Shown here: piece after piece, positions 7,114 through 13,881 of the stretch
Layout of the letters: every line of letters starts with the position of its first letter
Numbering within the stretch: the first letter of the stretch is position 1
From: Nitrospinota bacterium
Lineage (GTDB): Bacteria; Nitrospinota_A; UBA7883; JADGGD01
Direction: 5' to 3'
NCBI GenBank assembly: GCA_015229165.1
Contig: JADGCD010000031.1
Coordinates: 1-15,226 of the forward strand
Length of the DNA stretch: 15,226 nucleotides
Notes under the pieces: model-generated
The model's database searches: none
What the model was told of the DNA's origin: nothing
What the model saw: only the letters and a program-made list of their open reading frames with translations
Made by a program: the position numbers and the translations under genes

Positions 7114-8509
7114 TCGCGCCGACGGGCGGAATACGGTTCTGGCGGTCGACGACGAGCCCGACCTGCTGGAGAGCATCGTCCGCATCCTCGAAGGGGAGCG
7201 GCTGCGGGTGGTGACCACCTCCGATCCGGAGGAGGTTCTCGAACTGGTGGAGCGGGAGTCTCCGGCGGTGGTCCTGACCGATTTCCGGATGCCTCGCAAG
7301 AACGGCATGGATCTGCTAAAGGAGATGGTCGAGCGATTTCCGGGGATGCCGGTGGTCATGATCTCCGCCTACGCCACCGGCGACGGGGTGGTCGAATCGG
7401 TGAAGCAGGGGGCGTTCGACTACCTCATCAAGCCCTTTTCCTGTGACGAGTTGGTGGTGACGGTCAATCGGGCTCTCGAATATGCGCGGTTGCGCAGGGA
7501 GAACGCCCGGCTCTCCACCCAGGCCCGCGAAGAGCGGTTCCGCAACGCCTTCTGCGGTTCGAGCCCCGAAATGGTCCGCTGCGTCGGGTTGGTGGCCAAA
7601 GTGGCCGCCTCCTCCGCCAACGTCCTCATCACCGGCGAGCGGGGGGTCGGCAAGGAGTTGGCCGCCCGGACGATCCACTGCTACGGCGCACGCGCCCAGG
7701 GTCCGTTTCGCATGGTGAATTGCGAGACCCTGGCCGACGCCCCGGTGGACGAGACCGCCGGTGAGTGCGCGACATGGAACGGGCTGTTCGAGGTCTCCGA
7801 AGGGGGGACGATCTACCTTGCGCGGATCGAGCGGCTCTCCCCCCCCTTGCAGGCCAAGCTGGTCTCCCGCATATGGCAGAGCCGCCCCAGCGTCCCGTCG
7901 AGAAACGCCCTCCCCGCCGGTGTGCGGGTGATCGCCTCGACTCTCCCCGACCCGGAAGGGGAGGTGAAAGCCGGTTCCCTTTCCCCGTCGCTACTGCGGA
8001 CGCTCGATGTGGTCCGGATTTCGATGCCCCCCCTCAGGAGCCGGGCGCGGGACATCGGGCCGCTGTGCGACTTCTTCCTGCGGCAGGCCGACGCCCGGAC
8101 CGGGGGGGCGCCTGCCAGTCTCGACCCGGAGGTGGCACCTGCCCTCATGGAGTACGCCTGGCCCGGGAACGTGCGGGAGCTGAAGTCGGCGGTGGAAAAC
8201 GCCCTCGCCGCCTCCGGCGGGACGTGCGTTCGGTTGGCCGATTTTCCCCCGGAGATCCGTCGCCCGTCCGGCATCGGGGTCTTGAGCTACAAGGACGCCC
8301 GGAAACGGTGGCTCGACCAGTTCGAGAAGCGGTATCTCGAAGAGCTTCTCGCTGAGAACAACGCGAACATCTCCAAAGCGTCCGAACAGGCCGGAATGGC
8401 CCGGATGTCCCTCTACCGGATGATGCGCCGGGTCGGCTTCGACCAGAACGGCCTCCGGCATGTCATCGAGCAAGAACGCCGCAAGAGCGGCCCCAACGGC
8501 GGAAAGTGA
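7106..8509 (+). CDS. NtrC-type response regulator with degenerate AAA+ domain and Fis-type HTH (467 aa)
   Basis: ATG 7106 overlaps the kinase stop by 8 bp. The receiver (1-120) is intact: Asp 15/16, phospho-acceptor Asp 59 in L-T-D-F-R-M-P, Ser 87, Lys 109. The central domain (about 150-360) keeps Walker A (GERGVGKE, 177-184), L-R-S-R-A-R-D-I and W-P-G-N-V-R-E-L. It has lost the GAFTGA loop: about 15 residues that normally include E-L-F-G-H-E-x-G-A-F-T-G-A are absent near 215-228. Walker B reads G-G-T-I-Y-L-A-R instead of ending D-E, sensor I is S-T-L instead of A-T-N, and the F-R-x-D-L-Y-Y-R arginine finger region is L-S-P-S-L-L-R-T. The C-terminus (about 411-445) is a normal Fis-like HTH (SKASEQAGMARMSLYRMMRR). 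It therefore probably binds DNA on phosphorylation but cannot remodel sigma-54 polymerase in the classical way. Rhodobacter NtrC and HupR are precedents lacking GAFTGA. Confidence 0.9.
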   Translation: MSDRADGRNTVLAVDDEPDLLESIVRILEGERLRVVTTSDPEEVLELVERESPAVVLTDFRMPRKNGMDLLKEMVERFPGMPVVMISAYATGDGVVESVKQGAFDYLIKPFSCDELVVTVNRALEYARLRRENARLSTQAREERFRNAFCGSSPEMVRCVGLVAKVAASSANVLITGERGVGKELAARTIHCYGARAQGPFRMVNCETLADAPVDETAGECATWNGLFEVSEGGTIYLARIERLSPPLQAKLVSRIWQSRPSVPSRNALPAGVRVIASTLPDPEGEVKAGSLSPSLLRTLDVVRISMPPLRSRARDIGPLCDFFLRQADARTGGAPASLDPEVAPALMEYAWPGNVRELKSAVENALAASGGTCVRLADFPPEIRRPSGIGVLSYKDARKRWLDQFEKRYLEELLAENNANISKASEQAGMARMSLYRMMRRVGFDQNGLRHVIEQERRKSGPNGGK

Positions 8510-8519
8510 ACGGAAAAAA

Positions 8520-11273
8520 ATGGTTAGCAGGGAATCGCTCTTCGCCCTCATGATGGCTCTTTCCGGCGCGGCGGCGCTGGTGTACGAGACCCTCTGGGTC
8601 CGGCAGCTATCCGTCCTCTTTGGCTCGACCGCCTATGCCGTCGCCACCACGGTGGCCGCCTTCATGGCCGGGCTGGCGTTGGGGAGCGTCCTCATCGGGA
8701 AGAGGGCCGACGCCCGTTCCCGACCGCTTCGGCTGTACCTTCTCCTCGAAGCGGGCATCGCCCTTTCGGCGGTGGGGGTGACGCTCCTCATGGGGCTCCT
8801 CGACGACACGCTGACCCGCTTCATCGACGTGGAGATGGTGGCCGCTTCCGGGTGGGGGGGCGTCCGGTTCGCCGTGGCCTTTACCCTGCTGGCCGGTCCC
8901 GCCGCCCTCATGGGGGGGACGCTGCCGACCCTGGCCCGGGCGGCGCGGCCCGAGCTGGCGCAGGTCGGGAAAACGGTGGGGGGGCTCTATGCCGCCAACA
9001 CCTACGGCGGCGTCGTCGGCGCCTTTTTGACCGGGTTCTGGCTGATCCCGACGCTGGGGACGACCGGCGCGTTGGGAGCGGCGGTCGGGCTCAACGTCCT
9101 GTGCGCCGGGCTGGCCGCCCTGGCCGCCCGGCGGCCGACGTCCGCCCCGGTCGCCAAGAGCGCCCCACACGGGAAAAAGGGCAAGAGAGCCAATGCGCTC
9201 CCCGATGGGGCCAGCGCCCACTCCGACGCGACGACCCGGCCGGAGTCGGCGCCGTTGGCCCTTTGGCTCTATTTCATCTCCGGCTTCACGGCGCTCGCCT
9301 ATGAAACCCTCTGGACCCGGGCGTTTGTGGTCTCCTTCAAGTCGTCGGTCTACCTGTTCAGCAACCTGCTGGCAGTCTTCCTCCTCGGCATGGCGTTGGG
9401 GAGCCACCTCTACTCCCGCCGGATCGACCGCCTCGCCTCCCCCATGACCGCCTTCGGCCTGTCGCAAGTCGTCATCGGTCTCCTCGGGATGGGAGGGGTC
9501 TTCCTGATCCACTGGTCCCCCGGCGTCTTCATGTCCTTTGCCCGCGAGATGGGGGAGATGACCTTCGCCAAGGACGCTCTGGTCACCCTCGGGCTCATGA
9601 TCGTCTGTTTCCTCCCGGCGGCCATCGTGATGGGGGTGGCCTATCCGCTGATATGCAAAGTGGTGACCCGGTCGGTGGAGAGCGAAGGGAGAAGCTTCGG
9701 CAAGACCTACGCCATCGGCTCGCTGGGGGCCATTTTCGGCGCTCTCGGCGCGGGCTTCGTTATCCTTCCGGCCCTCGGCCTCCAGAACGGCATCTTTCTG
9801 GTCTCGGCGGTGTCCATAGGCGCGGGCGCCGTGGCCTTGCTGAAAAGCCGGACGGCCCATGCCCCGTTCTGGGTCATCCCGGCCACCGCGTTCGCTTCGC
9901 TGGCTCTCTTTGCGTCAGCCACCATTCTCGATTTGGACATCGGCATGGGAGCGTCTACCACCGGGAAAGTACTCTACAAGAACGAGGGGGTCACCGGCAC
10001 GGTGCGGGTGACGCAAGAGGGGGAAAACGGCCCTCTGACCCTGTTGGTCAACAACTACCAGCTGGCCACCAGCGGCGACGTGGCGATCCGGTTCGGCCAC
10101 CTGCCGTTCCTGATGAAGCCCGACGCGAAAGAGGTGGCTCTCATCTCGCTGGGCTCCGGCATCACGGCAGGCGGGGTGGCCTCCCACGACGTCACCCGGA
10201 TCGACTGCGTCGAAATCGTCCCGGCGCTGATCGACATCCAGCCCTTCTTCGCCCCGTACAACCGGAAAGTGACGGAGGACCCCCGGTTCCATCTCACCTT
10301 CTGGGACGGGCGCCACTATATGGCCGCTACCCGACGCAGCTACGATCTGGTCATCGCCGACCTCTTCCAGCCCGACAGCGCCGGGATCGGCGCCCTCTAT
10401 ACCCGGGAGCATTTCGAACGGGTGAAGGAGAAGCTGGCCCCCGGCGGCATGATGGCGCAATGGCTGCCCTTGTACCAGCTCTCGCCGGAGAGCCTGAAGA
10501 TCATCATGAAGACCTTCTCGGCGGTCTTCCCCCACGTCACCGTCTGGTTCGGCGACGTCAACAGCGAGTTGCCGACGCTCATGCTCGCCGGGTCCGCCGG
10601 ACCTTTCGCCATCGACCCGGCGCGGCTGTACGCGACGCTCAACGATCCCCGGGTACGCCGGGACATGATCGAGAAGGACGATCCCCTCTCGTTCCTGAGC
10701 TTTTTCGTGTTCGACCGGGAAGGGCTCGAACGATACGCCAAGGACGCTCCCCTGAACACCGACCGGCGCCCGCTCATCGAGTACCTCGCCCCCCGGCGGA
10801 TATGGGAGCGGCGGGCCAACGCCGTCGAGAACTTCGAGAGCCTGATGCGGGCGCGGCGACCGGTGACCGCCCTCGTCCTGGGCGCCGACCGGGACCCGGA
10901 GTTAAAGGCCGCCCTCGACCGCTACTTCAAAGGGCGCACCGCCCTGCTGGAGGGGAAGATCGCCTACGCTCAGCGAAACTTCCCCGACGCTTTGACTCGC
11001 TACCAACAGGCCGCGCGCCTTGCGCCGCACGACCCGTTCCTTGCGCTCTCCCTGTTCGACATGGGGTATCTCTACTATCACCGCAGGGATTACGCCTCGG
11101 CGGCCACCCTCTTCGACTGGGCCGCCAAGGTCAACGGCGACCTTGTCGAAGCCCGGTTCTACCTCGCCAAAGCCTACCAGTACGCCGGGGACCAGGCGGC
11201 CTCGCAGAAGGTCATCAGCGAATTGGTGCGCGAACGCCCCGATATAGCGCGGGAGATGTTTCAGGGGAGTTGA
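8520..11273 (+). CDS. Polytopic membrane protein fused to spermidine-synthase-like domain and TPRs (917 aa)
   Basis: ATG 8520 lies 10 bp after the regulator stop; an in-frame ATG at 8460 inside that gene is an alternative (937 aa). It belongs to the fused MFS/spermidine-synthase group. The first membrane half starts A-L-S-G-A-A-A-L-V-Y-E-T-L-W-V-R and contains F-M-A-G-L-A-L-G-S. After a charged Lys/His/Ser linker (about 9150-9245), a second half repeats the same signature (I-S-G-F-T-A-L-A-Y-E-T-L-W-T-R, then L-L-G-M-A-L-G-S), so the membrane part is an internal duplication. A SAM-binding Rossmann domain follows (I-S-L-G-S-G-I-T-A-G-G; C-V-E-I-V-P; Y-D-L-V-I-A-D-L; P-G-G-M-M-A-Q-W-L-P-L-Y). 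The polyamine-synthase catalytic D-x-T-D-P is changed to D-L-F-Q-P, so aminopropyl transfer is doubtful. About 120 C-terminal residues form TPR-like helices. The substrate is unknown; it is likely the output or partner of the upstream two-component system. Confidence 0.85.
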   Translation: MVSRESLFALMMALSGAAALVYETLWVRQLSVLFGSTAYAVATTVAAFMAGLALGSVLIGKRADARSRPLRLYLLLEAGIALSAVGVTLLMGLLDDTLTRFIDVEMVAASGWGGVRFAVAFTLLAGPAALMGGTLPTLARAARPELAQVGKTVGGLYAANTYGGVVGAFLTGFWLIPTLGTTGALGAAVGLNVLCAGLAALAARRPTSAPVAKSAPHGKKGKRANALPDGASAHSDATTRPESAPLALWLYFISGFTALAYETLWTRAFVVSFKSSVYLFSNLLAVFLLGMALGSHLYSRRIDRLASPMTAFGLSQVVIGLLGMGGVFLIHWSPGVFMSFAREMGEMTFAKDALVTLGLMIVCFLPAAIVMGVAYPLICKVVTRSVESEGRSFGKTYAIGSLGAIFGALGAGFVILPALGLQNGIFLVSAVSIGAGAVALLKSRTAHAPFWVIPATAFASLALFASATILDLDIGMGASTTGKVLYKNEGVTGTVRVTQEGENGPLTLLVNNYQLATSGDVAIRFGHLPFLMKPDAKEVALISLGSGITAGGVASHDVTRIDCVEIVPALIDIQPFFAPYNRKVTEDPRFHLTFWDGRHYMAATRRSYDLVIADLFQPDSAGIGALYTREHFERVKEKLAPGGMMAQWLPLYQLSPESLKIIMKTFSAVFPHVTVWFGDVNSELPTLMLAGSAGPFAIDPARLYATLNDPRVRRDMIEKDDPLSFLSFFVFDREGLERYAKDAPLNTDRRPLIEYLAPRRIWERRANAVENFESLMRARRPVTALVLGADRDPELKAALDRYFKGRTALLEGKIAYAQRNFPDALTRYQQAARLAPHDPFLALSLFDMGYLYYHRRDYASAATLFDWAAKVNGDLVEARFYLAKAYQYAGDQAASQKVISELVRERPDIAREMFQGS

Positions 11274-11283
11274 CGAAATAGTA

Positions 11284-11297
11284 CGTTCAATTGAACG
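11284..11297. promoter_or_regulatory. Perfect 14-bp palindrome CGTTCAATTGAACG
   Basis: A perfect inverted repeat with no spacer lies 11 bp after the stop of the upstream gene and about 240 bp before the NosZ operon start. It has no T-tract, so it is not a terminator. It may be an operator half of the 265-bp promoter region, but the bound protein is unknown. Confidence 0.4.
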
Positions 11298-11391
11298 GAA
11301 TGAGTTGATCGGGTGATTCGGGTCGGCGGGCGGCATGCGGCCGGTTGTTCGGCAAACCCTTTGAGAAAGCGCAGGTAATGAGAAGCGATGA

Positions 11392-11417
11392 AATGTGTCA
11401 CACCGTGGCGACACTTT
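11392..11417. promoter_or_regulatory. Interrupted 26-bp dyad, candidate activator site
   Basis: The outer arms AA-x-GTGTC and GACAC-x-TT are symmetric about 11404.5, with 10 of 13 base pairs matching. Size and symmetry suit a dimeric Fis/NtrC-type HTH protein. It sits about 75 bp upstream of the -24/-12 match, a normal spacing for an upstream activator sequence. Binding is inferred only. Confidence 0.42.
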
Positions 11418-11491
11418 CGGGAATACGGTCAAAAATGGTCATCGCATTGAATGCAAGCGTGTTACAAGCCGCGTCGCTCGGCCAAGGAGAA

Positions 11492-11507
11492 TGGTATATG
11501 GCTTGCT
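11492..11507 (+). promoter_or_regulatory. Sigma-54-like -24/-12 promoter match
   Basis: The sequence TGG-TATATGGC-TTGCT has the obligatory GG and GC elements with the correct 10-nt spacing and the full TTGCT of the -12 box; the -24 box matches only in TGG (consensus TGGCACG). Transcription would start near 11517-11518, leaving a leader of about 21 nt that just includes the ribosome site of the next gene. A chance match cannot be excluded. Confidence 0.4.
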
Positions 11508-11522
11508 TTATCACCCTTCATG

Positions 11523-11530
11523 AAAGGGGG
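11523..11530 (+). promoter_or_regulatory. Ribosome binding site of the small secreted protein
   Basis: AAAGGGGG lies 8 nt before ATG 11539. The same GGGGG-plus-8-nt arrangement is found before the NosZ-like gene, which helps to choose both starts over the GTG codons embedded in the G-runs. Confidence 0.6.
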
Positions 11531-11538
11531 TGATGCAT

Positions 11539-11955
11539 ATGTTCAACACCAGACTTGTGATGACTGCCTTTGTCGTTATGTTCATGGCCTCGGCGTGGGT
11601 CTCCACGCCTGCGTCGGCCGAGTTGGGTAAGGGGTCTGCCATTACGGACAATCTCCACATCGGGGTGATCGACTCCATCGGGGACCGCCAGGTGTCCATA
11701 ACCACCAAGTTCGAGAAGAGCGCCAAGCAGTACACGCTGCACCTGTTGCCGGAATGTTATGTCATGACGGCCAACCGGGGGGAATTCAAAAAGTTCAAGG
11801 AGCTCAAGAAGGGCGATTTGATCGCCGCCTACGGGTGGTACAAGGACAAGAAATGGAACGCGAGGAGAATCGACATCCTCAATCCCAACGACTATTTGGT
11901 CAAGCGGCTTGATTCGGACGCCAAAGCGGGCGTCTACAATCGACACGAACGCTAA
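11539..11955 (+). CDS. Small secreted beta-rich (DUF5666/OB-like) protein upstream of nosZ (138 aa)
   Basis: ATG 11539 is preferred to GTG 11530 or ATG 11533 because the GGGGG ribosome site is then correctly spaced. Residues 1-27 are a Sec signal (ending T-P-A-S-A). The mature part (about 110 residues) is beta-rich: G-V-I-D-S-I-G-D-R-Q-V-S-I, a long alternating strand, then K-E-L-K-K-G-D-L-I-A-A-Y-G-W, ending with a helix and a basic tail. The pattern 'x-G-x-I-x-x-I... x-L-K-x-G-D-x-V' is that of small OB-fold domains such as DUF5666; this assignment is tentative. It has a single mature Cys and few His/Met, so it does not look like a classical copper chaperone. It is 22 bp from the NosZ-like start and shares the promoter, which suggests a role in biogenesis, stability or electron delivery for that protein. 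Confidence 0.7.
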   Translation: MFNTRLVMTAFVVMFMASAWVSTPASAELGKGSAITDNLHIGVIDSIGDRQVSITTKFEKSAKQYTLHLLPECYVMTANRGEFKKFKELKKGDLIAAYGWYKDKKWNARRIDILNPNDYLVKRLDSDAKAGVYNRHER

Positions 11956-11960
11956 CACCT

Positions 11961-11971
11961 GAGAGGGGGTG
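11961..11971 (+). promoter_or_regulatory. Ribosome binding site that decides a TTG start for the NosZ-like gene
   Basis: GAGAGGGGGTG ends 7-8 nt before TTG 11978. The GTG at 11969 would lie inside the ribosome site itself, so TTG is preferred. Confidence 0.55.
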
Positions 11972-11977
11972 AGGAAC

Positions 11978-13783
11978 TTGAGCTCGCAACGATATCTGAA
12001 TGTCTTCGTGGCATTGGCCGTGTCGGCGCTGTTTTCGAACGCGCCTGCAGCCAACGCCAAGAAGACGGAGCTGACCCAGTTTGACAAACGGGATTGGCAC
12101 GTGACCTCCCAACAGGACAGCGACGCGCCCCTGCGCGATTACGCGATCCTGTACGACGCCGGCGGCGTGGACGGCGCTTTGGGAGTTATCGGCATTCCTT
12201 CCATGCGGACCTACCGCCACATCAAATGCGGCGTGGATCTGCACAACTTCCCGTTCTCCGGTTCCAACGCCGGGAACAACAACGGCACGCCGGACGGAAA
12301 GTACCTGTACGTCTCCGACAAGGGCGCTGACACCATCGTCGAAGTGAACCTGCAGACCGGCTGGGCGGAGCGCATCTTCGCCCTTCCCAAACCGTTCGGC
12401 GTCCATCACAGCGCCGCGCTGGCGCCCAACGGCAAATACCTTTTCGCGACCGGTGAATTGACCGGCAAGATGCTCAAGTTGCGGCTGAAAGACGGCGCCA
12501 CGACGGTGCTGGACATTCCGCCCGCCCCTTCCGCTCCCGACTATCCCGACACCAGCAAGGACGGACGCTACGTCTTCGCCGGCAACTACTACCATTCGGC
12601 GGTCATGGTGTTCAGCCAGGACCCGTTCAAGCTGATCAAGGAAATCCCGGTCGGCAAGAACCCGCACGGAACCAACGTCAGCCCGGACGGCCGTCTGGTG
12701 GCGGTCTGTGACAAGCTTTCGGCCACGCTGTCGATCATCGATATCGACAAGCTGAAAGTGCACAAGGTCATCCCGGTCGGCGCCGGTCCGTTGCACAACC
12801 AGATCGATACGCTGGGCAAGTACGACTACATCTCCTGCTTCGTGTCGGACTCCACCTCCAAGGTCGACCTGACCCGGATGCAGCTGGTGGACGAGTTCCC
12901 CGTCCATTACCGGGTGGGGCACAACTCCATCGCGCCGGACAACGCGTACTATGTCTCGCAGAACAAGTTCTCCACCGGTCTGTTCACGCCGACCGGCATC
13001 GTCTTCGCCGTCAACTTCGAGTTGCAGGACATCGACGAGACCAGCGCCACCTACGGCAAAACCGTCAAGATCATTCCGGTCGACGGCGAGCCGCACGAAG
13101 GGCGCCAGATTTTCGCCTCTTACATCCAGCGCTGGAACACCGGCAAAGGTGAGGAGCTGTTCAGCAAGGGCTACGAACTGGGCGACGTCAAGGTCTCCTT
13201 CGCCGAAGGGCATGGGACCGGGTTGCACGAGCGGCCGCAGCTCGAACCGACCCACGTGACCGATTCGAGCCGCGGCTGGGTTCCCCGGGATGACGGCAAG
13301 CCGGGCATCACCAAGGAGGGGGACGTCCATGTGGTACGGATCAAGGCCTTCTCCTACGGATATGTTCCCCGGTTCGTCCACGTCCCCAAGGGCGCCAAGG
13401 TCCGAATCATCCTGACCAACATCGACAAGGCCGCCGGCCTGACCAAGAACCCCGACGTCACCATGGGGCTTGCGGTCTACGGCTACTACGGTCCGCGGAC
13501 GATGCTGATCGGGGTGCGCGGGATGTCGGCGGTCGGCGAGTTCGTGGCCGACAAGGCGGGCGAGTACGAGTTCTACTGCCAGCACTTCTGCGGCCCGCTC
13601 CATCTCGAGATGCGCGGGACCCTTTTCGTCGATCCGCCGGGGCAGATGGCTTCCCTTGCGGTGGGCGACTACGACGACGTCTCGAAGCAGGAGACGATCC
13701 TGGTCGAGCAGGAGCGCAAGTGGATCGTCGGCACCAACAAGCTGATGAACAAGCTCAACGAAGGGAAAGAACCGACCATCTAG
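11978..13783 (+). CDS. nosZ: Divergent Sec-type nitrous oxide reductase family protein (NosZ-like, 601 aa)
   Basis: The NosZ family reduces N2O to N2 in the periplasm using a CuZ cluster in a seven-bladed propeller and a CuA electron-entry site in a C-terminal cupredoxin. Here a Sec signal (about 1-27, no twin-Arg) precedes a propeller with CuZ-type histidines: His 89 (D-L-H-N), His 143 (G-V-H-H), His 230 (K-N-P-H-G), His 273 (G-P-L-H), His 315 (V-H-Y-R-V-G-H) and His 373 (G-E-P-H). The cupredoxin has C534-x3-C538-x3-H542-x2-M545, the CuA pattern. Two ligands differ: the second His of the D-x-H-H pair is Asn 90, and the CuA His of D-x-T-H-G appears to be Met 496 (D-V-T-M-G). The propeller is also about 60 residues shorter between the third and fourth ligands. 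It is co-transcribed with the upstream small protein and followed by a hairpin. Family membership is strong; N2O reduction is unproven. Confidence 0.8.
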   Translation: MSSQRYLNVFVALAVSALFSNAPAANAKKTELTQFDKRDWHVTSQQDSDAPLRDYAILYDAGGVDGALGVIGIPSMRTYRHIKCGVDLHNFPFSGSNAGNNNGTPDGKYLYVSDKGADTIVEVNLQTGWAERIFALPKPFGVHHSAALAPNGKYLFATGELTGKMLKLRLKDGATTVLDIPPAPSAPDYPDTSKDGRYVFAGNYYHSAVMVFSQDPFKLIKEIPVGKNPHGTNVSPDGRLVAVCDKLSATLSIIDIDKLKVHKVIPVGAGPLHNQIDTLGKYDYISCFVSDSTSKVDLTRMQLVDEFPVHYRVGHNSIAPDNAYYVSQNKFSTGLFTPTGIVFAVNFELQDIDETSATYGKTVKIIPVDGEPHEGRQIFASYIQRWNTGKGEELFSKGYELGDVKVSFAEGHGTGLHERPQLEPTHVTDSSRGWVPRDDGKPGITKEGDVHVVRIKAFSYGYVPRFVHVPKGAKVRIILTNIDKAAGLTKNPDVTMGLAVYGYYGPRTMLIGVRGMSAVGEFVADKAGEYEFYCQHFCGPLHLEMRGTLFVDPPGQMASLAVGDYDDVSKQETILVEQERKWIVGTNKLMNKLNEGKEPTI

Positions 13784-13816
13784 GTGGCCGATTCCCCCGG
13801 GAAAGGCTGGTTTAAG

Positions 13817-13852
13817 AAAGCGGACCGGGTCGACGCGGCCCGGTCCGCTTTT
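13817..13852 (+). terminator. Strong 13-bp hairpin after nosZ, short T-tract
   Basis: Perfect inverted arms AAAGCGGACCGGG (13817-13829) and CCCGGTCCGCTTT (13839-13851) enclose a 9-nt loop, with one further T after the arm. It lies 34 bp after the NosZ-like stop. The T-run is short (TTTT, mostly within the stem), so it may terminate only partly or serve as a 3'-end stabiliser. Only about 30 bp separate it from the next start. Confidence 0.75.
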
Positions 13853-13881
13853 ACATATCCGTGAATCTTTTCGAGCGTGAC

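Noticed and set aside
3625..7359. Very long open frame on the minus strand (over 1,200 codons)
   Set aside because: It is antisense to the binding protein and histidine kinase, both with clear domains. Its translation is low-complexity and rich in Gly, Arg, Asp and Pro, as expected for a shadow frame in GC-rich DNA.
9653..11281. Overlapping plus-strand frame of about 540 codons inside the synthase fusion gene
   Set aside because: The translation is Arg/Gly/Pro-rich without motifs, while the other frame has the SAM-binding and TPR pattern.
11305..11318. Possible FNR/DNR box (TTGAT-N4-TGATT)
   Set aside because: Only the left half matches the TTGAT-N4-ATCAA consensus, so an FNR site is not supported.
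11345..11533. Short open frame of 62 codons in the promoter region
   Set aside because: No ribosome site, no recognisable motif, and it spans the dyad and the -24/-12 match; regulatory DNA is the better reading.
11900..13603. Long minus-strand open frame opposite the NosZ-like gene
   Set aside because: The plus-strand frame carries the copper motifs, signal peptide and ribosome site. The opposite frame shows no domain and only reflects codon bias.
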